DNA of 64,000 nt from Rapana venosa (GCA_028751875.1 CM054138.1:37821427-37885426), one strand, 5' to 3'; positions 33,746 to 45,576 are shown, numbered from the stretch's first letter. A program made the numbers and translations. The notes: generated from the sequence alone by a model not told the origin.

Positions 33746-34656
33746 AAAAAAAAACAATACAAATAAATAAACAAGACTTTGCAAAAACGGCCGCCCCCGC
33801 TTTTTCCCCCCCGGCGCCGCTTTCAATGAGGGGTGGCAAGCAATAGTCACAGGGAAATTAAGAGAGTCACAGGGTGTTAGTAGGTTAGTAGGTTCAGTTC
33901 ACAGGGGGAAGGAAGTCACAGGGAAAACAGAGTCAGTCAAGTCAAAAGTAAAGTCACAGGAAAGATAAGGGATAACAGGGCCAGTGGTAAGGTTTGTTCC
34001 TCTGCCACGTGAAAGAAAACAAGGAAAAGAATAAGAAAAAAAAAAAGAAAAAGAGTAGCCACAGCCCTTCTAAAGGCAAAAGAGTACAACTGAACTACTG
34101 CATTGCCTCAATAATGAAAAGCAACGACTGCTGTGCAACCTTTTTTTGTTCCCTGAGAATATAGAACAGCCTACTTATGTAAGCAAAAGTGGGGTTGAAA
34201 GACAATGTCATCTGAAGGCAACCAAAGTACAACGGGCAGCTGACTCCAACAAAGAACACGACATACAAACCAAAGTAGCTCAAAAATAAATCTGGGAAAG
34301 CGATATTGCTTTGATCTCCTGAATTTTGATTTTTTGTTTGTTTGGGTGTGGGTTTTTTTATGTTTTTTTTTTTTTTTTTACCGGTCACTTAAAAGATTTG
34401 GTGGGTTTTTGGGGTTTTTTTTTTGCAGATAGTTTCTAAGGCTTCACAAGGGTTGTTTTACGTGGAAGTAGTCAAGTACTGACGCCTATAAACTCCAGGG
34501 CCTTGCTTGTTTCTGTTTTTTGTTGTTGTCTCTGTTTTTGGTCATGGAATAAAATTATATTGAAGATGAGGAAAAAGAGAAAATCCGCGCTGAGCGAGGA
34601 ATAGATTAATCCAACCCACCTCTGTCCAAATATCCTGACAGATTAATAAAGTATGA
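33746..34656. other. No gene seen
   Basis: Contains a loose AGTCACAGG-type repeat at about 33845-33980 and poly-T runs at 34360-34380 and 34415-34425. No coding frame recognised. Confidence 0.5.
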
Positions 34657-34773
34657 CAAAAATCTGAAATCCCCCCTATCCAGAATGTATAGTCAATGCT
34701 TTCACTCTGATTTTCCTAATGTAATGCGTGTGCTATGCCTTGATGACACAAAACGAAAATCACAGGGGGGGGT

Positions 34774-34804
<31 letters not shown>

Positions 34805-34887
34805 GGGGGGAGGGGGGGGGGGGGGGGGGGGTGGGGGGGGGGAATCACAGGGGGGGTGGGGTGGGTGGGGGTGGGGGGGGCGGGGGC

Positions 34888-34918
<31 letters not shown>

Positions 34919-35589
34919 AGGGGGGGGAGGGGGGGGGGGTGGCGGGGGGGGGGGGGGTGTTGGGGGGGGGGGGGGGGGAGTGGGGGGGGAGGGGGTGGGG
35001 GGGGGGGGGGGGGGGGAGGGGGGGGTGGGGGGGGGGAGGGGGGGGGGGGGGGGGGAGGGGGGGTGGGGGGGTGGGGGTGGGGGGTGGGGGTGTGGGGGGG
35101 CGGGGGGGGGGGGTGGGGAGGGGAGTAGAGGGGGAGGATGATGAGGGTGGACTCCGTGCGGGGAGTTGGACTGTTATGTTTAGAGATGAGGTCCCGGGGG
35201 GGGAGGGGTGGGGGTGGGAGGGTGGGCGGGGGGGGGGGGGTGGGTGGGGGGGGGGGGGGGGGTGGGGGGGGGGGGGTGGGAGGGAGGGGTGTGGGAGTGG
35301 TCAAGAGGGGTGGGAGGGGGGGGGAGGTTCTGTATTGGTTTCCATGTACTGATGTTGGTCTGTAGGGGGGGTGGGTGGGGGGGGTGGGATGTTATCGGGT
35401 ATGAGGCTTGTAGATAGTATGTGGTTTTTAGTTCAGACATACAAACTTATTCCTCACAGTTGTTGAAAAGGGAATTATTTCGATAAATGGTTCGGTTTGC
35501 GGACGTTGGTTTGTTTTTCGTATTATGGGTGTGTGGTGGGTGGCGTGGCGTGTGGATTGGTGTGGGGAGGGTGGTGGGGGAGATAGGGC

Positions 35590-35632
<43 letters not shown>

Positions 35633-36976
35633 AGCGGGGGGGGGGAGAGAGTCAAAGACACAAAGAAAACAGAGAAGTAGACGAGAGAAGACGAGAGAGT
35701 ATGGGAGCGAGTACATGGGCTATGTCGTGGGATTTTGGGGGGGGGGGGGGGGGGGGGGGGGAGGGGGTTTGGGGGGTTGGGGTGGGTGTTGTAGTAGGGG
35801 GTGGAGCGGGTGGGGTTGGGGTTCTTGGAGGGGATAGCTGGGTTTGTTTGGTTTTTATTGGGGGGGTGGGGTTTGGAGGGCGGTTGTATTTGTTCGTAGG
35901 GGGTCGGTTTGTAGAAAGGGGGGGTTGAGCGTAGGAGGTTGGAAGGGGGAAAAATGGGGAAGAGGGGGGGTAAGAGGTTGAGGTTGGAGTGGAAGGGGGG
36001 GAGAATAAGAGTTTTATATGGGTGTTCTATGTTGGTTTAAGGAGGGGGGGAGGGTGAGTATGTGGGGGGGGGGGGGGGGGGCGGGGGGAGGTTGGGGGAT
36101 TAGGTGAGATGTGGCGTGGGGGTATGATGAAGGGGGGGTGGTGGGGGGAGGGTGGTGGAGTGTGGGGGTATTGGAGGAGAGGGGAGGGGGGTGGGGTGGG
36201 GGGTGGGGGGTGTAGGGGTGGGGGGTGGGGGGGTGGGGAGGGGGGGGGGGGGGGGGGGGTGCGGGGGTGGGGGGGGGGGGGGAGGGGGGGTGGTGGGGGA
36301 GATAGGGGTTCTAGGGGGGAGGGGGGAGGGGGGTGGCTTATGCGATTTGATGGGGGGGGAGGGTGTGGGGGGGTGTTTTGGTGTGGGCCCAGGAAGGGCA
36401 GGGGTGGGGGTCTGGAGGGGGCCCAGGTTGAGTAGGTATGTGGTGGGGGGGGTTGGACGCGGGGTGGTGTGGGGAGGGCGGGGTCGGAGGGTCAGGTGGG
36501 GGTTTTGGGTGTTGGGGGGGAGGGTTGGGGTTTAGTGTGCGTGGGGTTTGATGGCTGCTGGGTTTGTGATGTTGGTCTATTAATTTAGGTTGTTGCTGGA
36601 AGGCCACGAGGGCTCAAGGAAGGGGGGATGGGGAGGTGCTTGGGGTTGGTGGTAGGGGTTTTGGACAGGTAGGGGGGGGGGGGGGGGGGGTTTTGTTTAT
36701 TGGCTGGGGTTTGGGTTTGGGGTGGGGGGTGGGGTTTGGTTTGATGTTGGGGTGAGGGTGGGGGCGTGGGGGGGGGGGGGTGGCGTGGATGGGTGTTTCG
36801 GTGTTGTGGTTGGGGGAGGGTGGTTTTGGGGGGGAGGCGGCGTTTTGGTTGTGGGGTGTGGGGTGGGTTGTGCTTGTTTGGAGGGGTTTAGTGGATGTGG
36901 GGGGAGGGGGTAGGGTCCGGGGGGACATGGGATGAGGTGGGGGGGGGGGCGGGGGTGGGGTGGGGGTTTTTTTGTT

Positions 36977-37008
<32 letters not shown>

Positions 37009-37199
37009 TTTTTTTTGTTTTTTCTTTTTGGTGTTTTTGTTATTTTGTTTGGTTTGTTTTTTTTGGGTTATTAGTTTTATTTCTTGTTGTCTTTGTTCTT
37101 TTTTGTTTGTGTTTTTTTTTTTGTTTGGGTTTTTTTTATTTTTTTTATTGTCTGAATTTTGTATTGTATTTGGGGTTTTATTTTTCTTTTTTCTTTTTT

Positions 37200-37260
<61 letters not shown>

Positions 37261-38100
37261 TTGTTGTGGCAGGGTGGGGGGGTGGGGGGGGGATGGGATG
37301 GGGATGGACCTGGGAGGGGGGGGGGGGGGTGATGGTGTCTGGGTGGCCCCCCTGGTGGAACGTGTGTTGGCATGCTGGGGTTGTGGGGGTGACAGGATAG
37401 TCGGGAGAGGAGGGGGGGGGACGTTATCGCGTGTCACCCTATCTTTGTTTGAGGGGTGGGGGTGTGGTGGGCTGTGTGTGATTGATTTTTTGGTGGGCGG
37501 GAGGAGTGGGGGATTGCGGGAGGGATTTATTCTCAAAATTAAATAATCATTCTGTCTTCTGTTTTGCTGTGGTTTTGTGGTCTCTATTATTTTGGATGCA
37601 CATACCTTTTTTTCTCCGGCTCCTCTTTCTTGACTTTGGGGTTCGGGGGGTGGTGGGGGGGGGGTGGGGGGTGGGGGGGGCGTGGGGTGAGGGGGGGGGG
37701 GGTGTGGGGGGGGGGTGCGGGGGGGGGAGCGGGCAATGGGGGGGGGGGATGGGGGGTGTTGTGGGTCGAGGAGTGGGATTAGTGGCTGTTGATGTGGGGG
37801 TTTGGTGGGTTTGGTCGGATGGTGGTTTTTGTGTAAGAAAAGGTAAAATTTTAGTGCGTAGAAAAGGAGTAAATGACGGGGGGGGGGAGAGGGTGGTGGG
37901 GGGAGGGGAGGGGTTTGGGGGGGGGTAATGGGGTGGGATGTTTAGGTTTTTGTTAGTGTGTTTGTTGGATGGGGAGGGGGGTGATGGGGAGGAAGCGGCA
38001 CTGATTGGGTACTTACAGTAAGGGGTTTATTTTTTTGTTTTTTTTTTTTTTTTTTTTTTTTGTGGTATTTTTTTTTTATTTTTTTTTTTTTTTTTTGTTT

Positions 38101-38134
<34 letters not shown>

Positions 38135-38316
38135 TTTTTTTGTAGTTTTTTTTTTTTTTTTTTTGTTTTTTTTTATTTTTTTTGTTTTTTTTTTGTTTTT
38201 TTTGTTTTTTTTGTTTGTTTTTTTATATGGTTTGTTTTTTTTTTTTTTTTTTTTTTTTTTTGTTTTTTTTTTTTTTTATTTTTTTTTTTTTTTTTTTTTG
38301 TTTTTTTTTTTCTGTT

Positions 38317-38349
<33 letters not shown>

Positions 38350-38379
38350 TTTTTTTTTTTTTTTTCTTTTTTTTTTTTA

Positions 38380-38418
<39 letters not shown>

Positions 38419-40268
38419 AATTTTGTTTGTGAATTTTTTCCTTGTGGTGTTTTTTTTTTTTATTTTTTTTTTTTTATGTCTTTGGGGAGATTTTTATTTT
38501 GGGTGACTTGAGGAGGGTTGTTGGTGTTTTTTTGGGGGTATTGTTTGTTTTTGTTTAGGTGGGGGATTGTTTCGTGGTGGTTTGGCTAAGGTTTGGTTAT
38601 TTGGGGGTGTCGTCTCATTTTGATATATTATTTTTTTAGGGTGGTTGTTATTTGTGTGGTGTGGTTTTGTGATGGGGGGTGGTTTGTGGGGGGGTGGGGT
38701 GTGGTTGGTTGATGGGTGTTTGTGTGCTGTCTGTGGGATCGCTCTCACTTCTTCGTACTTCGAACTCTTACTGTATCCCTTATTAATTGTTTCAGTTGAA
38801 TTTATTTCTAATGCTTCTCTGCATTTATGTGCACAATTTTTTTAATCAGTGTAGGAGTGGGTCCTGGTTAACTTCTACATCTCCGCCAAAGTAATCACAA
38901 TGTAGCGCAACCCACTGGGTGGAGATTGAACGCTTATATCTCCCTGTCGTTCATAAAATGAACCGAATCTGTTTTAGTGGTCAGTAGGTCTGAACAGAGC
39001 TGTTTGTTTGAATTACGTTTCGGTGCTCATCATGTCGAAGAGACAAGAAAGTGTGAGCTCAAAACACGGCAATTTGTGCTACAGGTATGGCGAAGGCATG
39101 ACAATAGCAAAATTGTAGGATCAGTGATCCATCAAGAAAAGCTTAAGTTTTCTTATTTTGGCAAGGCTTTGTAGAGTATGGCATGCCAATCCTTGCACGA
39201 TTACATACTACATCTACTTCCCTTCTTGAATGGCACTACAGCAGCAGGTGTACAAAGATAAGTAACAGGAATGTAGTCATAGGACCTCATGCATAAACTC
39301 AAATGGTATGAAATTGCCTTCTCTCGTACTCACTAAATGTAACATAATAGGTAAACAACTCGCAAACATTTGAAAAAACTCACCGAAATCGCAAATTATT
39401 TCAACAAGAAAGGAAAGTCACAATAGAAAATAGAAAAATGAATCGCAGAAGAATTTTAATGCACAAAATACATTTTATCACTCAAGCATGGGATAAAAAA
39501 TTCAGCTCTCGAGTGTCAACAAGGAAGATAAAGCATCGTGTATCGGACAGAGTGGCTCCAGCTTTTCGACCAGCAAACAGATAGCATCGTGACCAGGGGG
39601 ACCAGCCACCAACGCCGCCTCCCACATAACATGTGCGTTCCAGATTTTGGTCAACTGTTCTATTTCTCAAGTGGATCCACTCCCACACCATCATGCACAC
39701 GCGTCCACGCTACACATGCGTTACGCATTGCAAAACAACTCGCACACAAAGACACGCCGCACTCCTCTCTCTCTACTCTCTCTTCTCTCTCATCTCTGCC
39801 GATGAAGGTGTTACCTTCACAATAGTTCTGACTGGCCATCCAAAAACTTCCCTCACGCTATGGACACGCTCGCACCGACCAGAGAAAAAGCAACTGAGTA
39901 GGCAGCAATCCAAATTGCAAAGGGTATACTGTCAGTTCCCGCTCCACAGCTTCGGTTCAGAAACAGTTTATCACGTGTGCAAACCCATTCCTGGCTCAGG
40001 GTCAAGAAACCCCATTCACCCATGTACATTTGTCTACAGTTGACTGAGAAAGTGGTTGCGCTGAGAAAACTCACTATAAACCCATGACAAGGCCTCTTCA
40101 GACAAAACTCTGCTCTCCCTCACAGACGGGTGAAGAAAAAAAAATATCTCAAAGTCACGAGTAACACTTTCTTTCAACATGCCAATGATCTTTTTGAGAA
40201 GCAGACAGAGCAGACAAACAGCAAGAGGCTAAATCGCATTAAACACTCATTGTTCTACCCCTCCATGC
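34657..40268 (+). repeat. 5,612-bp block, copy 2 of exact direct duplication
   Basis: Same content as 18273-23884 at +16,384: G-rich noise (34764-36964), T-rich noise (36965-37262), G-rich (37263-38024), T-rich (38025-38494), then the minus-strand 2A LINE 5' part (38764-40268). The flanks differ from those of copy 1 on both sides, and I see no target-site duplication around either copy. Confidence 0.97.
38764..40268 (-). mobile_element. 5' part of the 2A LINE, second identical copy
   Basis: Identical in all compared stretches to 22380-23884, including the missing C in the 2A codons (38860-38887). See that entry for structure. Confidence 0.85.
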
Positions 40269-40539
40269 CCCCAAACTTTTTACTACATATTTTACAATGT
40301 CGTTGGAAGCACTGCCATGGCATGTTTTGTAAAACTAGAATTCTACAGGCATTCTACAGTCGGAAGATTTTTCTACTTCCGAATTCCAGGTTTACAATTT
40401 TGCTTAAGGCTATGTGGGGTCTATTACCATGATGTGAAATGTATTCTTCAGTATTACAAAATCCATTCATGATGGTCAGATTAAAACACACTCATACATT
40501 CAACAATTAATCACCAAAGCATTACTACATCTGATCTTA
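40269..40539. other. No gene seen, possibly decayed LINE
   Basis: AT-rich sequence between the duplicated block and the endonuclease remnant; it may belong to the same decayed LINE but no motif is clear. Confidence 0.4.
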
Positions 40540-41130
40540 CAAGCGACTTTTTACTAGTGATTCCCTGCAAATTGCGGTTTCTGTCAAAGTATCTAGAGTG
40601 CTAACAATCTGCATATTACCTGTACTGGCATTCAGATCACCACCAGCAAAATGTATTAGTCCTCAAACTGTTCCATAATGTCAGCCAGGCATTGTTCCTA
40701 TTCACAACTATGACTATCATGAGTAATAAGGAGACCCATGATAACATCTTTTCCTGTCACCTGTTACAAATAATTCCTTCGCCAGTTTTACAAACATCAC
40801 TGAAAGCGGTTTGAACCCATTCTACAAAATAAATGTTGGATACCGTTTTCTCCATATGAGCAAGATGCCTCCTGACTTTCTTCCCTGGTTTGACAGTTTG
40901 ACAGCTGGTGAAATTTTTTTCAAAATCTATGAAATGTCCTGACAAATCAAACTTTTCATCAGTGAAGGTTTCATACAAGTTAACAAAATCAAAACTGTTT
41001 ATATAATCTTTAAAGTCTATGTCCCATAGCTTACTAGCTAACCCTTCAATATTCCAGAACAGATTCCAATCTTTTGAGTGACATTGGTAGCTTCTCTTCA
41101 TCTATAGAAGAGATCGGGGATGTACAGTCA
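40540..41130 (-). pseudogene. LINE EEP endonuclease remnant
   Basis: On the minus strand, an open frame at 40757-41101 reads WNIEGLASKLWDIDFKDYIN, FDFVNLYETFTD (the ETFTD box holds the catalytic Glu) and SGHFIDFEKNFTSCQ. After frameshifts, further down the same strand, GGDLNASTGN appears near 40630-40665, matching the GDLN (Asp-Asn) active-site box. Order and spacing fit a CR1-like endonuclease of a family different from the 2A LINE. Stops and frameshifts make it a pseudogene. Confidence 0.8.
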
Positions 41131-41340
41131 CTATTCTTATCAGTCTCTCTTTCACTTTCTGTATTCATAATTATTAGGGTTCACTTTCAGTGCGTGCTTC
41201 TCTGCTATCTTCATGGTCACTGTCATGGTCACTGTCATTGTCACTGGCGTTGAAAGACTGTCTTTGTGTCACAAGCACTCAGGAACACTCTCTGGTGAAC
41301 TGAGGTGAACTGAACCTGCCAACATCTCCTGTGACTTGTC
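41131..41340. other. No gene seen
   Basis: Includes a short CACTGTCATGGT-type repeat near 41215-41245. Nothing else recognised. Confidence 0.4.
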
Positions 41341-41411
41341 GGCCAGAACCCTAGGCCCAAGCCATTAAATCTTGTAGGCTGGATGGGGAGGGGCAGCCAC
41401 TCACCTTAAGG

Positions 41412-41541
41412 TGAAATGCACCATGAACCTGTCCTCTGAACACCATAAAACTGCCTCTTGTATGTATTTCGACCTCGACCTGCCGCACGGGGATGCTGTA
41501 CATTCTCTTGGGAGTCTTGAGGGTTGGTCGCCATCCTTGCA
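41412..41541 (-). other. Candidate small exon with good splice signals
   Basis: On the minus strand TTCTCACCATTGCAAG precedes, and CACCTTAAG followed by GTGAGTGG ends, a segment of about 130 bp. AAG-GTGAGT fits the donor consensus well. One frame reads MATNPQDSQENVQHPRAAGR but meets a stop just before the donor; another stays open through it (RMYSIPVRQVEVEIHTRGSF). No homology recognised and no partner exon found, so this is weak; it could equally be part of a mobile element. Confidence 0.25.
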
Positions 41542-41885
41542 ATGGTGAGAATAGGCGTCTGTCATGTTTGTCTCTGCCACCAACACTTTCTCTCAAGCAC
41601 TACGCCAGAACCAGCGGGAATCACCATCTCGTGCCAGCCTTCCACCCTGGGTCCCTCCCTTCATGAGCAGACTTCCGTTGAACTGTTTTCTGGTTTGCAT
41701 CTTTCGAACTTTGCTGCCTCGTTTCCAGTATTGGTTGCTGTTATTGTTTGTCTTTCTCTACTGTGTGTGTGGAGAGATCGAATGTGACATTTCCATCAGG
41801 AGTGTGTAACTTATGACATGGAAAGAAAGGCTTTCTCCCCTTCTTCAATGTACATTTGTCTCAGGACATAAGACCATTTTTACTA

Positions 41886-42215
41886 TGGGGACGGGATAGC
41901 CTAGTTGCACTCGCATCTGCAAAGCGCAATTGCACTCGCAATCTGACAACATGGGTTCGATTCCCGTTCAAGGGGATATTTTCCCCTGGAGTGCACTCTC
42001 CCCAAAAGTCCTTCGGATGAGACTATAAACCGAAGCCCCGTGCACGCAGAACATCTTGCGCGCACGTTAAACCCTGTTCCGCTTTTCGTAAGAGTAGGCC
42101 ATTGTGTGCCGCTGGGAACAGATGACAAAAGTTACAAAACCGCACACACACGGGGACTAGATGTAAAAAAACAACTCACATAAGTCCTTATTCCATTATC
42201 CTCGATATAAAAGAA
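41886..42215 (+). mobile_element. SINE family A, full-length copy with tRNA-like head
   Basis: The head GGGGACGGGATAGCCTAGTT (box A like) and ACATGGGTTCGATTCCCGTT (box B like) are about 60 bp apart, longer than a real tRNA would have, because of an internal GCACTCGCAATC-type duplication. The central domain with CGGATGAGACTATAAACCGA and AGAGTAGGCCATTGTGTG follows, then the tail TTATTCCATTATCCTCGATA. This copy defines the family. No clear target-site duplication was found. Confidence 0.88.
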
Positions 42216-42463
42216 AAAAATAACTTTTCTGCGTACAATTTCCGATGTATCAGTTCTGATGTGGATCTGTATCACGTGGCGCTTTACATGACCAGCTCTG
42301 TCTATACAGACAGAGACAGATGATGATGACGATGACGATGATAATGATGATGGATTTTAGTATGTTGTTTATAAAAAAATTATTCTTAGGACGAGATGAT
42401 TTAAAATTTTCAAAATTACACAGCTGATATTACACAATTGATATTCTAATACAATTTCATTAC

Positions 42464-42465
<2 letters not shown>
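42216..42465. other. No gene seen; short (GAT)n
   Basis: A GATGAC/GATGAT run at 42320-42352 in AT-rich sequence. Confidence 0.5.
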
Positions 42466-42519
<54 letters not shown>

Positions 42520-42533
42520 GCGCGCGCGCGCGC
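42466..42533. repeat. (TG)n-(CGTG)n-(CG)n microsatellite
   Basis: TG repeats pass into CGTG and then CG repeats, an alternating purine-pyrimidine run with Z-DNA potential. Confidence 0.95.
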
Positions 42534-42947
42534 TCTCCCCAAAACTTTTTCCACATGATCCTGGTTTTTGTTATTGTTATTGTAGTTGTTGGACTTTCTT
42601 TTTCAGCAAAAAAAACCGGTAAAAATCAAACATTTGAGAAACAAATTCAATGAATATTTTAAGGGGTCCATGTTACTGGATGGCAACCAAAGAAACTGAT
42701 AAGTACGTACATATTACATTTCTATTTGTATTTTTAATTGCATTTTTGTTATTTTCTTTTTCTTTATAGAGAAATAGTATTTATATTGCAATTATTTCAA
42801 GTTATTTCAAGGTTGCCGTTGTATTTTCCTAATGGATTTTTATCATTTTATCGGCACACACTTCACAATACACTACCGTTTCTACTTTTTTTTTCATGCT
42901 CCTGTGGCGACTCAAACAATTGTCTGTACTAGTTCACAAGAAGTTTC

Positions 42948-42949
<2 letters not shown>
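42534..42949. other. No gene seen
   Basis: AT-rich, no repeat match. Confidence 0.5.
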
Positions 42950-42990
<41 letters not shown>

Positions 42991-43042
42991 GTGTGTTTGT
43001 GTTTGCGTGTGTGCGTGCGTGCGTGCGTGCGTGCGTGTATAT
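42950..43042. repeat. (TG)n/(CGTG)n microsatellite
   Basis: Alternating TG with CGTG units near 43010-43040. Confidence 0.95.
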
Positions 43043-43339
43043 GTGCGCGCGTGTACACGTAGGAGCGCCTGCATGCTGCATGCGCGCCATTGTGGTGACT
43101 TTTTCATGGAGTCGGCTAAAATGTCGGTTTCAACAGAAGAAGATATATCCAAGTCACAAGCAGCACTTTCTTGAAATGCCAAAGCTTTTAGAGACAGACA
43201 CACCAGACACATTGCTCGTGCACATGCCTTAAACACCCATTTTTTACCGTTCCCAGCCCGACAGAGGGAGCGAAGATGAGACATTTCCGAACAACTTTAC
43301 TAGTTGCCTACACATTTACTCCTACGTTCCACTGCACTG

Positions 43340-43760
43340 CAAATGTTAACAGACATGCTGAAGGAATGGTGTAAAATCATAAGCATGTTCAGATTCCTGG
43401 GATGCAGGCAACGGCTTGTACCATCCTACCATCCATTCATGCCTTAGACTCTTCCTAGTGTCTTTTGAAAGTACTGACAGACTAGGTTTTCTTCTCCAAA
43501 GCAATTTTTCACACCCAAACTTGTCAGCAAACATCGATTTGACCTATTCTGGAAATCTTAAAAGCTTTATCCCAGTAACTGAAAAGTTTGTCCACATCAT
43601 CTTAAAAACAACTGTTCGTAATTCTTGTGAATTCAATCCAATTCCAACAATAATGATCTTTGTATGAAATATTGATAATTTCCCGCCAGCCATCATAAAC
43701 ATAGCGAATACTTTTCTGACAACTGGAACAGCTTCAAACATCAAACCACAAAAGACAAAA
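43340..43760 (-). other. Unrecognised short open frames, possibly decayed repeat
   Basis: Two adjacent minus-strand frames (43544-43744 and 43346-43534) could join through a single stop near 43540. They read MMFEAVPVVRKVFAMFMMAG and FGCEKLLWRRKPSLSVLSKD among others. I recognise no domain. Surrounding sequence is mobile-element debris, so a decayed element is more likely than a gene. Confidence 0.25.
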
Positions 43761-43889
43761 AGTATTTTTTAAAAACCACTCCCAAAAAAACACCCCAACC
43801 AACCCCCCCCCCCCCCCCAACCCCAATATTACAGGTGTTTTTTTTAATTTCAGTATGTTTTCCGCTATTTTTTTGTTGTTGCTTCTAAT

Positions 43890-44060
43890 CATTAGCCATT
43901 ACACACCGTAGGGCAGCAACAAAGCGCTTCCACTCCTGCCTATTCTGGGCCAACCTAGTCACTGATCCCCAAGAGTGCTGCATGGCCTTCATCTCACTTT
44001 CTACAGTTCTTCTCCACGTTGCTTTTAGTCTTCCTTTCTTTCTCCTTCCTTCTGGGGTTC
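43890..44060 (-). mobile_element. LINE 3' end, same family as 53.9-56.9 kb
   Basis: On the minus strand the sequence matches 56790-56945 closely, covering TWRRTVESEMKAMQHSWGSV, the RLAQ/DRQEWKRFVAA region and the terminal TAATGGCTAATGATTAG. It is a 5'-truncated insertion of the family. Confidence 0.88.
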
Positions 44061-44130
44061 AGTGCAACGCAAAGAAGAATCCAAGAGGTAGCATACAGTA
44101 ACGAAAAGGTGCAGGGAGATCGAATTGAAA

Positions 44131-44258
44131 AACTTTCTGTAAGAAGAAAAGTTACATGACTTAATTACTACTGGGTTTCAGTTTTCAATGTTCCCAAAGA
44201 GGTGTCGTGGCGTGCGGAATTGATGACTGAACACAGTTGTAGGTAATAGTGCATTTTA
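44131..44258 (-). repeat. Dispersed repeat, inverted copy of 1-135
   Basis: The minus strand contains ATTACCTACAACTGTGTTCA, TCATCAATTCC and GAAAACTGAAACCCAG in the order seen at the window start. Confidence 0.7.
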
Positions 44259-44499
44259 CTGGCCCCTAGAGAAGTCTCGGAAAATGAAGTGGAAACAGCA
44301 CTTTTCCTGAGTACTTTTGCAAACTTCTCTTTGTAAGACTTCTCTGGGGCTTCGTTTCTGTCTTTCTTTCTTAATTCTTTTACTTTTGAGGAGGTGCTTT
44401 TTATTTTTAAGATGCATCAGTTGTTAATTTTTGTCATTGTTTCACACTCCACACTTGATCACCATTCAACATATACAAAATTCTGTAGCTCGACAAAGA

Positions 44500-44859
44500 A
44501 AGAAAGAAAAATGAGAACGCATCACCTCTCTTGCGATCTCTTCACTGGTTGCCTGTCACCTCTGTTACAAGTGTTTCCACAAGACTGCACCTTCCTATCT
44601 CTGTGACTGTCTTCACCTATACACGCCTTCTTGTTCCTCCCATTCTGTTGCAGTTATCATGTGCTTTACAAACGCCCAGGTTCAAACAATCCGGTGTCGG
44701 CCGTTGTTCTTCACTATTTCTGGTTCATCTATCTGGAATGGCCTCCCTCTCTTCCTTCGCCAGACTCCTTCATTTGACCTTTTGAAATCCACTTATTTAT
44801 CCTTACACCTCCTTACACCTCACGTCACATCAGCCGTGTCCATCTCCATCGCCTTGCTT

Positions 44860-44900
<41 letters not shown>

Positions 44901-45017
44901 CTCTGTGAATGTATAATCTGTTGATCTCATTTGTGAACGGTTGCATGCGCATGAATTATTTGAATTCAAGCGTTTTGATTTATTTGCTTTACAAGATTGA
45001 GCACTATACGAATTCCA

Positions 45018-45051
<34 letters not shown>

Positions 45052-45052
45052 T
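44500..45052 (+). pseudogene. LINE 3' end: C-terminal coding remnant, 3' UTR, (ATT)n tail
   Basis: Frames around 44531-44850 give RSLHWLPVTS, then, after a shift, CFTNAQVQTIR, ISGSSIWNGLPLFLRQTPSF and DLLKSTYLSL. This fits the C-terminus of CR1/L2-like LINE proteins. A (CT)n run (44863-44895), a short 3' UTR and the terminal TTTGCTTTACAAGATTGAGC, then ACTATACGAATTCCATATTA and (ATT)n, complete the end. This copy ties the (ATT)n-tailed dispersed elements to a LINE family. Confidence 0.8.
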
Positions 45053-45064
45053 TATTTTATTATT

Positions 45065-45113
<49 letters not shown>
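45026..45113 (+). repeat. (ATT)n then (ATC)n microsatellite
   Basis: Inverted counterpart of 12727-12812, with a TTTTATTTTATT interruption absent from the left arm. Confidence 0.9.
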
Positions 45114-45267
45114 ACAGAGTCCTTATAACTCACGTTTTCCTTGTTATTCATTTGTTTATTTCTAACACTCGATAAATGGTTATTTCGTAAATTATCATAT
45201 AATATACAACCATCAAGCCAAATGTGATACTGTATCACAAGACTTGCATTTTCGTTTGTCTCTGGGT

Positions 45268-45530
45268 ATACATCATTGCAAACGTGAAAAGCACGAATGA
45301 AGACATTTTATCACTTTCATAGACAACAGTAAAGCTTTTAACAGTGTGATTCACCAGCATCTTTTTAACACAAAGCATATTATGGGCTTTTCCTAGTTTC
45401 CTCACTTTATGAAGACCAAAAGAGCGCTATCAAATGGGGCAACCAAAAATGTGGCATGAGAATCCATGAAGTCAGCAAAGCCAGCAAAGAGGGAGTAATT
45501 GGAGGAGGATGATCATTGTCATTATCATTG
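45268..45530 (+). pseudogene. LINE reverse transcriptase fragment, motif A region (inverted copy)
   Basis: Around 45300-45400 one frame reads HFITFIDNSKAFNSVIHQHL. It is the near-identical counterpart of the minus-strand fragment at 12440-12545. Here the FADD part does not follow beyond the (TATG)n tract. Confidence 0.5.
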
Positions 45531-45576
45531 GGCACAGCGGCTAATACCGAGATAGGTGAGATTTTACGATTGTACG

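Noticed and set aside
41886..41980. Functional tRNA gene
   Set aside because: Box-like sequences are present but the spacing is too long and no cloverleaf forms; it is the head of a SINE.
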